Positions 32,830 through 42,900 are shown, numbered from the stretch's first letter. The stretch is DNA of 64,000 nt from Nannocystis sp. RBIL2 (GCF_026626745.1 NZ_JAPNJW010000002.1:5418151-5482150), one strand, 5' to 3'. Program-made: numbers and translations. The notes: generated from the letters alone by a model not told the origin.

Positions 32830-34311
32830 TCACGGCAACAGGCGCAGCGCCTGGATCCGCCGCACCACCCGTTGATTGACGTCGGGCACGAAGCAGGTCG
32901 AGTGCTCGTGCGCCCCGACGTCCTCGGCGAGCGCGAGCCGCGGCGGCCCGGCGCCGGCCCACTGTCCGCTCACGCCGGCGTCGAGGCCCTGGGCGCTGAC
33001 GATCGGCACCGTGCCGTCGCCGCCGCCGGCCACCGGCACCGCGCGGCGCCCGGGCGGCAGGTCCCAGCGGTACGCGGTCTCGGTCGCCATCCCCGCGGCG
33101 TACAGCATGAAGGTCCGCGGATGCGCGTAGCCGGCCAGCATGCCGTGCAGCGCCTGCGCGCACGCGACCCCCGACCGCAGCGTCGCGCGATAGGCGTCCC
33201 AGCGCCCGAGCGCCCGGGCGGCGCGAGCCCGGTCGGCGCGCAGCCGCATCTCGTGGAACTCGGGGAAGCGGCCGTTCCACTCGTCGTCGAGCTGGACGAG
33301 GCGCGCCTCCGAGGCCCGCGTCAACGCGTCGGGCGAATCGCCGAAGCCCTCGCCCAGCAGCGTCTGCAGGTCGGCGACCGGCAGCTCGGGCACCACGCTG
33401 CGCGGCCCGCCGTCGAGGTACTCGCCGTAGATGCCGGCCGCGGGGCTCACCTGTCCCGAAGGACCGGTGAGCCAGCCCTCGTAGACCTGGTTCGGCATCA
33501 GCTGCAGCGGCCCCTCGGTGCCGCTCATGATCATCGTGTAACCCCACCAGGTCCCGCCGAGGATGCCGGCGAAGATCTTGCCCTCGAGCCCGGTCGCCTT
33601 CTCGTTGCCGAGGCCCTCGACGAACCGGCGGTAGGCCACCACCGCGCCGTTGCACGGCTGGACCACGTGGACCACGCCCTTGACCAGGTTCGCCACCCCG
33701 CAGCCGGCAGGCGCGCAGGCGTAGCGGGCCACCAGGCCGCCCATGCTGTGCGTCACCAGCACGACCTTGTCGACGCCGTGCTTGTCGAGGACGTGGCGGA
33801 TCCGCCGGGCCAGCAGGGTCGCGCCGTTGGAGACCGTGCGCCGCCAGTCGTAGCCGAACGCGTACACCGGGTGCTCGCCGGGCGAAAAGGCCCCGCTGTT
33901 GAACGCGACCTCGAGCGCCTTGAGGATCTCGTAGTAATAGCCCTGCGACACCCCGCCCCAGCCGCGCTGACGGCCGTAGAAGCCGGGGTCGCCGTTCGGG
34001 TCGACCGCGCGCCAGATCTTCTCGAGGTCCTTGTCCCACGCGATCGGGTCGCTGAGGATCTCCGCCATCCCCGTGCGGACGCTGAGCAGCTCGGCGGCCC
34101 GCTCGGCCGAGCGCATCGACCAGCCGATCAGGTTCTTCTTGCTGTCGGGGTCCCACAGCTCGTTGTGCGCGACGAGCCGCATGCGCGAGCCCATCACCCC
34201 CGGCACGAACACGATCGGCAGCGGCTTGCCGGAGCGCAGCGTGTTCTCCTTGCCCTGCTCGAAGATCCGCGCGGCCTCGATCTCGCGCACCGTCAGCTGG
34301 TCCTCCGCCAT
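32830..34311 (-). CDS. Alpha/beta-hydrolase lipase (LCAT/PGAP1-like), possible type VI effector
   Basis: 493 aa. N-terminal VFVPGVMGSRMRL is a typical lipase oxyanion segment of the LCAT/phospholipase group. The nucleophile elbow is VTHSMGGLVARY, with Ser189. A plausible catalytic Asp/His lies in VAGGGDGTVPIVSAQGL and AHEHSTCF near the C-terminus. There is no signal peptide, which fits a type VI cargo. It is third in a three-gene minus-strand set (peptidoglycan-binding protein, unknown, lipase) that faces vgrG. Phospholipase or esterase activity is likely; effector status is inferred. Confidence 0.85.
   Translation of the reverse strand: MAEDQLTVREIEAARIFEQGKENTLRSGKPLPIVFVPGVMGSRMRLVAHNELWDPDSKKNLIGWSMRSAERAAELLSVRTGMAEILSDPIAWDKDLEKIWRAVDPNGDPGFYGRQRGWGGVSQGYYYEILKALEVAFNSGAFSPGEHPVYAFGYDWRRTVSNGATLLARRIRHVLDKHGVDKVVLVTHSMGGLVARYACAPAGCGVANLVKGVVHVVQPCNGAVVAYRRFVEGLGNEKATGLEGKIFAGILGGTWWGYTMIMSGTEGPLQLMPNQVYEGWLTGPSGQVSPAAGIYGEYLDGGPRSVVPELPVADLQTLLGEGFGDSPDALTRASEARLVQLDDEWNGRFPEFHEMRLRADRARAARALGRWDAYRATLRSGVACAQALHGMLAGYAHPRTFMLYAAGMATETAYRWDLPPGRRAVPVAGGGDGTVPIVSAQGLDAGVSGQWAGAGPPRLALAEDVGAHEHSTCFVPDVNQRVVRRIQALRLLP
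33448..33469. repeat. In-frame near-palindrome in the lipase gene
   Basis: CACCTGTCC, loop CGAA, GGACCGGTG, with one mismatch in the arms. It is translated as part of LTGPSGQVS. Confidence 0.55.
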
Positions 34312-34321
34312 CCTCCCCTCC

Positions 34322-35149
34322 TCAGTGCCGCGCCACGCTGGCGACCATCGCCGAAAAGCCCGCGCCGCCGATCGCCTCGATCTCCCGCTCGACCACCACG
34401 AGCCGCAGCGACAGCCCCGGCGCCGCCGCCACCCGCGCGAACGTCGAACCCAGCACCGTGCCGTACGGGTCGCAGCGGTCGAGCCGCCACTGGCCCCACG
34501 TCGCCTCCGCGCCGGCCAGCGCGGCCGTCCCGGCGCCGAGCGGGTGGACCACCAGCAGCTCGCCCGGGGCCGGCGAGCCCCACGCCTCGAACTCTGTCTC
34601 TCCGGGCATGTCCGAAGTGCCCTGGTCCAAGATACATGTCACGCGCTCGTCGGCGGTCGCGAACCGGTACACCCGCGGCGGCCGCAGCCAGGTCGGCAGG
34701 GCCAGCGGGACCCCGTGGGCCCGCCGCCCGGCCCAGCCCGGCGGCAGCGAGCCGCCGCCGATGGCCGCGACGAGCGCCAGGAACACGGTGTCGGCCCACT
34801 CGCGCGCGCTCTCGAAGCGCAGCGTCCACATCCGCCCGCGATCGTCGCGCAGCGCCGCCACCCACACCCCGCCGACGATCTCCGGGTCGGTGATCGCCAG
34901 GGTGTGGGCCGGCCCGAGCCCGGTCATGACCTGTCCTTCGGGCCATCCCGGGTCGCCGCCCAGCGCCCGCGCCGCGCTCTTGCGGTTGGCCGCGATCAGG
35001 TCGGCCGGGCGCACGTCGGCCGGCAGCTCCTCGACCTCGATCACCAGGCGGTCGGCCTCGCCGCCGCCGGCCTCCTCGAACACGTAGCCGGTGCGGTCGG
35101 CCAGGTCGTCGGGGACCTCCACTGCATACGGGTCACACAGGCGCAGCAC
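34322..35149 (-). CDS. Unknown protein of the type VI cargo set (possible adaptor or immunity protein)
   Basis: 275 aa. No signal peptide or membrane segment. The N-terminus (VPDDLADRTGYVFEEAGGGEADRLVIEVEELPADV) resembles DcrB/DUF1795-like openings used by some type VI effector adaptors, but the match is weak. It starts 9 nt after the peptidoglycan-binding gene and ends 10 nt before the lipase gene, so it is probably co-translated with both. A role as chaperone, adaptor or immunity partner of the lipase is inferred from gene order only. Confidence 0.65.
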   Translation of the reverse strand: MLRLCDPYAVEVPDDLADRTGYVFEEAGGGEADRLVIEVEELPADVRPADLIAANRKSAARALGGDPGWPEGQVMTGLGPAHTLAITDPEIVGGVWVAALRDDRGRMWTLRFESAREWADTVFLALVAAIGGGSLPPGWAGRRAHGVPLALPTWLRPPRVYRFATADERVTCILDQGTSDMPGETEFEAWGSPAPGELLVVHPLGAGTAALAGAEATWGQWRLDRCDPYGTVLGSTFARVAAAPGLSLRLVVVEREIEAIGGAGFSAMVASVARH

Positions 35150-35158
35150 GCGTCCACC

Positions 35159-35794
35159 TCACATCCCGTAGAGCTCGCGCAGCTTGGCCTGCGTCGCCGC
35201 GTCGAGCTCGCCGGTCGCCGGCAGGCCCTCGCGCAGCTGCAGCCCCCACAGCGCCAGCGCGGTCGCGTCGTCGAGCTCGCCGCTGACGCGCCCGTGATAA
35301 AAGCCGAGCTGGCCGAGCCGCGCCTGCGCCCCCGACACCTCGCCCACCGGGTCGAGGTGCCCGAGGCGCAGCCGGTACATCAACTTGCGCTCGGGGAACT
35401 CGACCACCGCCTCCGTCGCGTCGCTGCCGATCGCCTCGACCAGCCGGCCGTCGCCGTCGGTCTTGCCCTCGCGGACAGGTTCTTCCATACCTGTCACAAA
35501 GAACCTGTACGAAGCGCCAGCCACCGGCGCGTCGCCCTCGACGAAGCGCAGCCGCACCTCCGCGGCCGCGGGCGCCAGCTTGAACTTGTGCGAGGCGCCG
35601 GTCGCCCGCGCCTCCCACTTGGCCGCCGGCTCCGGCACGAACAGCGCGTCGCCCGGCAGCAGCGCGCTCGGGTCGCGCGCCCGCTCGCGCAGCGCCGCGT
35701 TGTTCGGGTGGTCCCAGACCTCCCGCCAGTCGACGCCCCGGCGCGCCGCGATGCTGCCGACGCACTCCCCCTGCGCCACCCGGTGACTCGCCAT
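35159..35794 (-). CDS. LysM-like / peptidoglycan-binding-domain protein
   Basis: 211 aa from ATG 35794. The N-terminal 55 residues (HRVAQGECVGSIAARRGV...LLPGDALFVPEP) look like a LysM domain. A middle beta-sandwich (VRLRFVEGDAPVAGASYRFF...GKTDGDGRLVEAI) is a carboxypeptidase-regulatory-like module. The C-terminal 60 residues (QARLGQLGFYHGRVSGELDDATALALWGLQ) are a PG_binding_1 domain. This combination is common beside VgrG genes in Myxococcota, where it may help place cargo in the periplasm. The in-frame hairpin at 35474-35495 encodes FVTGMEEPV. Confidence 0.85.
   Translation of the reverse strand: MASHRVAQGECVGSIAARRGVDWREVWDHPNNAALRERARDPSALLPGDALFVPEPAAKWEARATGASHKFKLAPAAAEVRLRFVEGDAPVAGASYRFFVTGMEEPVREGKTDGDGRLVEAIGSDATEAVVEFPERKLMYRLRLGHLDPVGEVSGAQARLGQLGFYHGRVSGELDDATALALWGLQLREGLPATGELDAATQAKLRELYGM
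35474..35495. repeat. In-frame ACAGGT/ACCTGT hairpin
   Basis: GACAGGT, 8-nt loop, ACCTGTC, with AT-rich codons around it. It is a variant of the dispersed family with CC/GG in place of CA/TG in the core, and is translated within the peptidoglycan-binding protein. Confidence 0.6.
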
Positions 35795-35944
35795 CGCCCC
35801 GCCACGGTATCCGCCCGCCCGGGCCGACGACAAGCCGAACCGGCCCGCGCGCGCCCGTGCGCCTGGGCCCACCCGCGCGAGCGCCTCCGCGCCCGGCGAA
35901 ACCGCGCGACCCACCGCGGGAATTTCACTTCTGTCCCAATAAAC

Positions 35945-35960
35945 ATGTCTCCAAAGACAT
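35945..35960. repeat. Mini-palindrome upstream of the peptidoglycan-binding gene
   Basis: ATGTCT, loop CCAA, AGACAT, preceded by a CTGTCCC half-site at about 35931. It overlaps the start of a possible 52-codon plus-strand ORF. Confidence 0.6.
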
Positions 35961-36103
35961 CTCGCGAGACCGCCGCGGCCTTGCGAGATCTCTCGACCCT
36001 CGCGTCGCTTGCAGCCGGCGGTCGTGAAGACATCCGCGGCCGCGACGAACCGCTCTTCGCGCTCGCGGCCGAGCTCGCCGCGGGCGCGGCCATTGCGAGC
36101 TAG
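35945..36103 (+). CDS. Possible small protein of 52 aa
   Basis: ATG 35945 to TAG 36103. Codons show the G/C third-position bias of real genes. The product is Ala/Leu-rich and amphipathic (SRETAAALRDLSTLASLAAGG...LFALAAELAAGAAIAS). There is no ribosome-binding site, and its start lies in a mini-palindrome. It could be a true small protein or a chance ORF. Confidence 0.3.
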   Translation: MSPKTSRETAAALRDLSTLASLAAGGREDIRGRDEPLFALAAELAAGAAIAS

Positions 36104-36217
36104 CGACCGCGTGCGCCGCGCGCCCCTGCCGTCAATCGCACGCGGCGCTCGTGCTCACATTCGCCGCCCGCGAGCCGGCGCGACCTATCCACGATCGCCG
36201 TCCCCTGCTGCCCACAA

Positions 36218-36757
36218 TCACTCGGCCGCGGACCACATGTTCGCGCCGCGCCGCGGGAAGGTGACCTTGCACGTCCCCGCGGGCAGGCCGCGCACGACCG
36301 CCTTGCCGTCGACGCCGAGCGAGCCGCGCAGTTGTCTCCCGTCGGGCAGCTCGATCACGTAGGGCTCCCACGCCACCACCGCGCCGTTCGCGTCGACCAG
36401 CTCGAGGCCGATCCAGTCGGTGTCGACGAGCTGCGTGTCGGCCTCTTCGTGCGTCGGTTCGGCTGCGCCGCGGCCCGCCTGACCGGACTCGCGCGCCGGC
36501 GCCTCGCGTTCGTGGGCCAGCTGCCCGCGCGTCAGCAGATCGACCAGCACGCGCCGCAGCCCCGCGCGCTCCAGCCGTGACGCGTCGATCGCCGCGGTCG
36601 CGTACAGCAGCCCGCGCAGCGCCGCGGCTGTGTCCGGTGTCAGGGCCAGCGCGTCGACCGTGCGCTCCGCAGTCTCGCGCGACACACCCACGCCGCGGCC
36701 GGCCGAGAACCACCACTGCTCGCCGAAGCGCCCTGCGATCGCCACTCGTCGCGCCAC
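36218..36757 (-). CDS. Protein with C-terminal carboxypeptidase-regulatory-like domain, type VI cargo set
   Basis: 179 aa if started at GTG 36757 (another GTG at 36790 is in frame). The N-terminal part (RRVAIAGRFGEQWWFSAGRGVGVS...) is helical and unrecognised. The C-terminal 75 residues (DTDWIGLELVDANGAVVAWEPYVIELPDGRQLRGSLGVDGKAVVRGLPAGTCKVTFPR) are a beta-sandwich carboxypeptidase-regulatory-like domain, often present in T6SS-associated proteins of this phylum. It is divergent from vgrG, whose start is 138 nt away. Function unknown. Confidence 0.72.
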   Translation of the reverse strand: MARRVAIAGRFGEQWWFSAGRGVGVSRETAERTVDALALTPDTAAALRGLLYATAAIDASRLERAGLRRVLVDLLTRGQLAHEREAPARESGQAGRGAAEPTHEEADTQLVDTDWIGLELVDANGAVVAWEPYVIELPDGRQLRGSLGVDGKAVVRGLPAGTCKVTFPRRGANMWSAAE

Positions 36758-36894
36758 GCTCGCGAATCTACACCAGCCGCGGATCGACACCAGTCGCGTC
36801 GTGCCCGCCGCGATCGAGACCGCGCCGCGCTCTCGCGCGCCTCACTTCGGCTCGCCGGCCGCTCGCCCGCGTGCAACACTGCTGCCGCGCCGCG

Positions 36895-39144
36895 ATGAAC
36901 GACCACGCCTCGGACGACCGCAGCGGCCTGCTCGCCGCAACGCGCTACAGCTTCACGTGCAAGGGCACCCAGGGGGTCGTCTGGCACGTCCGCCGCTTCG
37001 ACCTCGTCGAGTCGCTGTCCGAGCCGTACCGCCTGCACCTCGAGATCGTCACCGACGATCTTTCCGTCGATCCGAGCCAGCTCCTCGGGGCCGAGTGCGA
37101 CTTCTTCATCGAGCGCGACGTCGCCGCGCGGGCCGTCTACGGCGTGGTCGCCCGCATGCAGGAGCTCGGCGTCGTCACCGACCGCCTCGTCCTCGGCATC
37201 GACGTGGTGCCCGCGCTCGCGCTGCTCGGCCAGGTCGTCAACACCCGCTTCTTCCAGGAGCAGAACGTCCCCGACATCCTCCGCCAGGTATTGGAGCCCG
37301 GCCTCGAGCTCGAGGGTCGGCGCCTGCGCTTCGACCTCGACGCCGCCGCCTACGAGCCGCGCGAGTACTGCGTCCAGTTCCGCGAGACCGACCTCGAATT
37401 CGCCGCGCGCCTCATGCAAGAGGAGGGCATCCTCTACTACTTCGAACACCCGGTGAACGGCGGGCCCGAGGTCCTCGTGCTGGCCGGCGAGAGCGACCGC
37501 TGCAAGCCGCTGCCGCTCGAGGGCGGCCGCGACAAGGTCGACTACCTCGCGCGTCAGACCGGCACCGCCCTGCGCCAGGCCGTCGACAGCCTCACCCCGA
37601 CCTGGTCGCTGCGCACCACCTCGATCGCCCAGCGCGACTTCGACTGGCTGCACCCCAGCGATTCGCCGTACCAGCGCGAGCGGCGGTCGAAGGACCTCCG
37701 CGGCCGCGACCGCGAGGTGTTCGACCACGACGAATTGCGGCTCCACCGCGACGACGGCGTCAAGCGAGCCAAGCGCAAGCTCGAGCAGCAGGCCGCCCAG
37801 ACCCGCGTGTACTTGGGGACAGGTGACGTCACCGAGCTGACGCCCGGCTACACCTTCCCGCTGGTCGGCCACCCGCAGGCGCAGCTCGACCGCGAGTACC
37901 TGCTCGTGCGCGTGCGCCACCGCGGCGCCGCGCCCGAAGAGGACATGTACGCGAGCACGCGCGGCGAGAGCCGCTACGACAACGAGTTCGAGGCGATCCC
38001 CGCCGACGTGCCGTGGCGGCCGGAGCCGACGCTCACGCGGCCGCGGGCCCACGGTCCGCAGACCGCCATCGTCGTCGGCCCGGCCGGCGAAGAGGTCCAC
38101 ACCGACGAGCACGGGCGGATCAAGGTCCACTTCCACTGGGACCGGATCTCCCCGTTCGACGACACCGCCTCGTGCTGGATCCGCGTCACTCAGAAGTGGG
38201 CCGGCCCCTCGTGGGGCGCGGTCTTCATCCCGCGCGTCGGCATGGAGGTCCTCGTCGAATTCCTCGACGGCGACCCCGACCGCCCCGTCGTCACCGGTTG
38301 CGTCTACAACGGCCAGAACCGGCCGCCCTACGACCTGCCGCTCGAGAAGACCAAGAGCACGATCAAGACCGAGACCAGCCCGGGCGGCGGTGGGTCGAAC
38401 GAGATCCGCTTCGAGGACGCGGCCGGGGCCGAGGAGATCTTCATCCACGGCCAGCAGGACATGAACACCGACGTCATCCGCGACACCACGCGCAAGAGCG
38501 GGCGCGACGACTCGAGCAACGTCGGCCGCCACCAGAAGGACGACGTCGGCGTCGACCGCACCGCGAGCGTCGGCAACAACGAGTCGCTGACCGTCGGCGT
38601 CGACCAGACGCTCACCGTCGGCAACAACCAGACGATCTCGGTCGGCACCAATCAGACCCTCACCGTCGGGACGATGCAGAACGAGACAGTCGGCGCCAAC
38701 CAGACGATCTCGGTCGGCGCCAATCAATCGTCGACCATCGGCGCCAATCAATCGACCACCGTCGGCGGCAGCATGACCCTCAGCGTGGCCGGGGCCATGA
38801 GCGTCACCGGCGGCGGCAGCAGCACCACCAGCGTGGGTGGCAGCAGCACCACCACCGTCGGCGCGAGCAGCACCACCAACATCGGCGGCAGCAGCACCAC
38901 CAACGTCGGCGGCGCGACCACCATGACCTTCTCCGCCTCGCACGACCTCAACGTCGGCGCCGCGCGGACCACCAACATCGGCGGCGGCGACACGCTCAAC
39001 GTCGCCGGCACGCTGTCGATCACCGCGGCCTCGATCACCCTGTCCGCCGGCGGCTCGACCGTCGAGATCGGCCCCGGCGGCATCACGATCTCCGCCGGTG
39101 CGATCGTCTCGATCACCGGCGCGATGGTCAACGTCAACACCTGA
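36895..39144 (+). CDS. vgrG: Type VI secretion spike protein VgrG
   Basis: 749 aa. The N-terminal part is gp27-like (YSFTCKGTQGVVWHVRRFDLVESLSEPYRLHLEIV; ILRQVLEPGLELEGRRLRFDL; REYCVQFRETDLEFAARLMQEEGILYYFEH). The central OB-fold part has TAIVVGPAGEEVHTDEHGRIKVHFHWDR and CWIRVTQKWAGPSWGAVFIPRVGMEVLVEFLDGDPDRPVVTGCVYN. The C-terminal beta-helical spike carries about ten TVGxNQT/SVGxNQT heptads (38560-38770), then SSTT/GG repeats. No enzymatic C-terminal extension is seen. It lies divergently from the peptidoglycan-binding/lipase set, so those are candidate cargo. No core T6SS genes are in the window. Confidence 0.96.
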   Translation: MNDHASDDRSGLLAATRYSFTCKGTQGVVWHVRRFDLVESLSEPYRLHLEIVTDDLSVDPSQLLGAECDFFIERDVAARAVYGVVARMQELGVVTDRLVLGIDVVPALALLGQVVNTRFFQEQNVPDILRQVLEPGLELEGRRLRFDLDAAAYEPREYCVQFRETDLEFAARLMQEEGILYYFEHPVNGGPEVLVLAGESDRCKPLPLEGGRDKVDYLARQTGTALRQAVDSLTPTWSLRTTSIAQRDFDWLHPSDSPYQRERRSKDLRGRDREVFDHDELRLHRDDGVKRAKRKLEQQAAQTRVYLGTGDVTELTPGYTFPLVGHPQAQLDREYLLVRVRHRGAAPEEDMYASTRGESRYDNEFEAIPADVPWRPEPTLTRPRAHGPQTAIVVGPAGEEVHTDEHGRIKVHFHWDRISPFDDTASCWIRVTQKWAGPSWGAVFIPRVGMEVLVEFLDGDPDRPVVTGCVYNGQNRPPYDLPLEKTKSTIKTETSPGGGGSNEIRFEDAAGAEEIFIHGQQDMNTDVIRDTTRKSGRDDSSNVGRHQKDDVGVDRTASVGNNESLTVGVDQTLTVGNNQTISVGTNQTLTVGTMQNETVGANQTISVGANQSSTIGANQSTTVGGSMTLSVAGAMSVTGGGSSTTSVGGSSTTTVGASSTTNIGGSSTTNVGGATTMTFSASHDLNVGAARTTNIGGGDTLNVAGTLSITAASITLSAGGSTVEIGPGGITISAGAIVSITGAMVNVNT

Positions 39145-39206
39145 CGCCGCGACCGGGCCATGTCGGCCCTCTCTCGCTCGTTCTCGCCGCGCTGGCCGCC
39201 TCGCTC

Positions 39207-39227
39207 GTCGGGCACGCATTGCCCGAC
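39207..39227. repeat. 8-bp stem hairpin downstream of vgrG
   Basis: GTCGGGCA, loop CGCAT, TGCCCGAC, about 60 nt after the vgrG stop. Possible terminator without a U-tract. Confidence 0.6.
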
Positions 39228-39242
39228 AATCCATACGACCGC

Positions 39243-39301
39243 CCGCAGAACGCCCCGAGCCCCGGCCCCCTGTTCCTGGCCCAGATCGGCGTTCTGCGGG
39301 A
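39243..39301. repeat. 13-bp perfect inverted repeat, 33-nt spacer
   Basis: CCCGCAGAACGCC (39243-39255) and GGCGTTCTGCGGG (39289-39301) are exact reverse complements. The arms could be a mobile-element scar, a recombination site or an operator between vgrG and the Rhs locus. Confidence 0.65.
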
Positions 39302-39551
39302 GGATCGGTTCGCCCTCCTGACCCCTCCAAGCGAATCGCAGACGGCGTCGCTATTGCCTCGTCGCGGCCGCTGAAGTGCAGATAGGAGGGGGGCGGCTCA
39401 TCCCGGTGCGCGCGACGGTGTCGCTCACCGACTTCGTCGGCGGTGATGGGGCGATCGAGCTGCAGCGGACCTGACATTGACGAGGCGGGATATGATGGCG
39501 GTCGACGGCGGCCGGTATTCGACCGGCTGCCGCGCGCCACGGAGGAGATCC

Positions 39552-39923
39552 ATGTTCGATCGATATCGATTCACGAGCATCCACCATCGCCAACACAAAA
39601 AGCGTATTCCCGCGCTCGTCTGCGCGGCATGCACGATCCTGGCCGCGCTGCCGAGCTGCAACGCGCCCGTCGAGACGCCCCCGCTCATCACTAGCAGTGC
39701 GCCTTCCACATCCAACAGCCCGTCTTCCGCGCTCGGCACCTGCGCGCCCTCCGATACACCGTGGTACACGCCGCCCCCGAGCCAGGCAGAGCGCCCGGTG
39801 GACCTCGTTCCGCTACCTCTACCGCCCTGGGACTCCGGCCGCGTGCCACCGCCCGCGCCGCCGCCTGACGAGCAGGTGGACGAACGTTCCCCCGCCCGCC
39901 GCTCGCCGAGGAGGGTGCCATGA
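39552..39923 (+). CDS. Small Pro-rich lipoprotein preceding the Rhs toxin
   Basis: 123 aa. ATG 39552 with GGAGGAG 4-5 nt upstream. Basic N-region (RYRFTSIHHRQHKKR), hydrophobic core and lipobox LAALPSC. The mature part is low complexity, Pro/Ser-rich and disordered. It overlaps the Rhs gene by 4 nt (ATGA), so the two are co-translated. It may be an outer-membrane partner for export or anchoring of the Rhs protein; this is inference from coupling. Confidence 0.75.
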   Translation: MFDRYRFTSIHHRQHKKRIPALVCAACTILAALPSCNAPVETPPLITSSAPSTSNSPSSALGTCAPSDTPWYTPPPSQAERPVDLVPLPLPPWDSGRVPPPAPPPDEQVDERSPARRSPRRVP

Positions 39924-42900
39924 GCTGGTCTCGATGGTTGGGTCGCATGCTGAGCGCGGCCGTGCTCGTCTCGGCCGCAGACGCGCACGCCGGCTTCACG
40001 CCGAGCTTCACGCCGAACACGGGCGGCGGACAGACCGCCTCGTCGGGGACGGCCGACACCAAACAGGGGGGTGAAGACCGCCGCGCCATCGGCACCGCTC
40101 GAGAGGGCGCAGTCATGTCGTCGGGCGCCTACGCTCGCTCGATCCCGATCGAGGTCCCACCGTTTCACGGGATCGAACCCGCGCTGTCTCTCGCCTATGA
40201 TTCGAGGCAAGGGAACGGCATCGCGGGGGTCGGCTGGTCGCTGGTCGGCGGCTCCGCGATCGCGCGAGTCACCCCGGGACGCGGGCTGCCCTCGCTTTCT
40301 CCCACGGACATCTTCACGCTCGATGGTGAGGAGCTTGTCCCGTGCAAGCCCGGAACGCCGGGCCCGGGGTGCGAGCTCGCGGTGCCTCTTCCGGGCCGCG
40401 CCTACTTCACGACCCGCGTCGAGCGCGGAATTCAGGTCATCCACGACACGACCGGGCCCGCGGAGATGTGGATCGTGCGGTACCCGAGCGGCGTGCGCTG
40501 GACATACAGCACAGTCTCGCTGGCCGCCGGCGGACAGAGCCTCTCCTGGCTCCTCACCCGCGTCGAGGACACGTCGGGCAACGTCGTAAGCTACGAGTAT
40601 ACTCCGGAGTCCGACCCGGTCCGCTACCTCTCGCGGATCAGCTACAACGACCAGGCCATCAGGTTCTACTACGAGTTGCGCGACGATCCGGTGGTCCACG
40701 CCTTCGGCGCCGGGACGACGGGCAGCAGCCGGTACCGGCTCCGCACGATCGTCGTGGGCACGTGCGGCACGGACGACACCTCGGTCGGGAAGGCATATAC
40801 GCTTGGCTACCGGCTTAGCGGGGCGACGCGGCGCTCTTTGCTGGCGAGAGTGGACGTGTTCGGCCGCGACGCGCACGTGAACGCGCTCGGCGTCGTCGTC
40901 AATGCGGCCACCGCATCGCGGCTGCCTCCGACCACGTTCAGCTACCAGAGCGAAGCTGATTACGGCAACCTGACCTACGTCGCGGGGAAGGAGGTCTATT
41001 CAAAGTCGTCGCCCACGGATCTGAGCCTCGAAGGGCCCTTGACGGCGTCGGGCGTCGTGAATGGGGACACCGCGTCGCCACACCTCGCCGTCCAGTGGAA
41101 TGAAAACATCTCCGCGGCGATTCGCTGGCAAGGGTACAAAGCGAGCACGCTCGGCTGGTCACGCGACTGGCGCGAAGGAGATCACCTCGTCCACCTCCGG
41201 CTCGACTGGAACGGTGACGGGCGGGACGACCACGCAATCGTCACGTTCGAGGACCCGAAAGAGACCCGGATTCGCTACTTCCTCGCAAAGCCGAACGGGA
41301 CGTACGACATGGCCACGAGCTCCGTCGCTCACGCGGCCATCGACAAGCGCGCGAGCGCCGCGACCGTGGCCGACGTCGACGGCGATCAACGGCCCGAGAT
41401 CGTGCTCGTCCTCCCCGACCCCGGGAGCGATGCGTGGAAGACGGTCCGGATCGCCGCCGTGGGCTGGGACACGCTCCTCGCGAAGACTCGAGTCTTCGGC
41501 GAGGTCTCGCTGCCCGGCATGCTCACGTGGGAAGCCAGCGAGGAGAAGCGCCGCACGCACCTCCTGTTCGGAGACGTGAACGGCGACGGGCGGATCGACG
41601 TGGTCGGCGCGGACGGCCGCGACGACTTCTACACGTACCGCGTCGCGCTGGGCCGCGGCGACGGAACGTTCGGCGCGACCCTCTCGCAGCTCACGCCGTA
41701 TCGCCCCAGCAACGCGGACGAGGTCTTCGTCTCGGATCACGACGGCGACGGGCGCGACGACGTCATGCTCGCCGGCTCCACGCACGTCACCAAGAGCGGT
41801 GACATCGCCTCGGAGGGCAAGCTCAAGCTGTACCTTGCGCGCTCGCGCTCGGACGCTTCTCCCGTGCTCGCGGCCGCGCCCTTCACGTTCACGCCCACCG
41901 TGTTCGACAGTATCCCTGCGGACACCGCCCTGCGCACCGACGACGCCCCGTATCGCAAGTGGCTGACCGGCGACTTCAACGGGGACGGTCGTGCGGATAT
42001 CGTGAACGTGCTCGCCACCGAGGCCCGCTTCTTCTACTCCGACGCCTTCGGACAGGTCTGGCAGGGGACGAATGCCGTCCTGCCCGCGACGTATCCGGAG
42101 AAGAAGAGCAACGATACCGTCATCTTCTCGATGCGCGCGGAGGACGTGAACCGGGACGGACGCAGCGATCTGGTCGCGTATCACCGCCGCTCGGGCGGAC
42201 AGGCCGCGTTCCCCCACAGTCTGTTCGAGTCCGCCGTCGCCACCGTGCTCCTGGCGCAGGGACAGAAGGGCACCTGGAACGTCCGGTTCCGGGAGGACAA
42301 GCGATACTCGAGCAGTTTCTTTCTCGAGAGCTCGCCCACGTGCGACGTGATCCCCGTCCCGCCGTCCTTCATTGTCGTGACGTCTTGCCCCCAGCCGCCG
42401 ATCACGACGCTCGAGCTCGCCGACGTCGACGGCGACGGTCAGCGGGAATGGGTCGCGTGGAGCGCCAGCAAGGTGCGGGGCCTCCACGCCGACAACACGC
42501 CCTGCGATTACAGCGAAACGAACAAGGGCAACGCGAGAACCTGCGACGTCTTCGAGACGTCGTTCCGCGCCGACGTCTCGCCGGTGGAGAGGCAGGTGAC
42601 AGGAGCCGAGGAGTGGCTGCGGGGCGACGTGGACGGCGACGGCCGCCAGGACCTGGTCGTCCCATTGGCCATCCAGGGCTTTCCGCTGCGCGTGGAGACG
42701 CGACTCGCCACTGCGGGAGGCTATGTCGCCAACAAGGCCCCGAACCTCCTCAAGGCGCCTGTGTGGACCCGCGCCCCGCTCGGCCGCCTCGTCGATCTCG
42801 ACGCCGACGGACGCGACGAACTGGTGTTCATCGCGCTGGACCGCGACCCGCTGGATAACCGGAGATCGAACATCCGGATCTTCTCCTTGAAATTCCGTCC

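Larger units (their letters stand above)
39145..39551. other. Intergenic region with strong hairpins after vgrG
   Basis: No gene is seen in these 407 nt. They hold GGGCC-ATGTC-GGCCC (39155-39169) and the two longer inverted repeats listed separately. A good ribosome-binding site (GGAGGAG) for the next gene is near 39541. Confidence 0.6.

Noticed and set aside
38560-38770. VgrG repeat region as a separate antifreeze or adhesin gene
   Set aside because: The TVGxNQT heptads are in frame with the VgrG core and are the usual beta-helical needle of VgrG.
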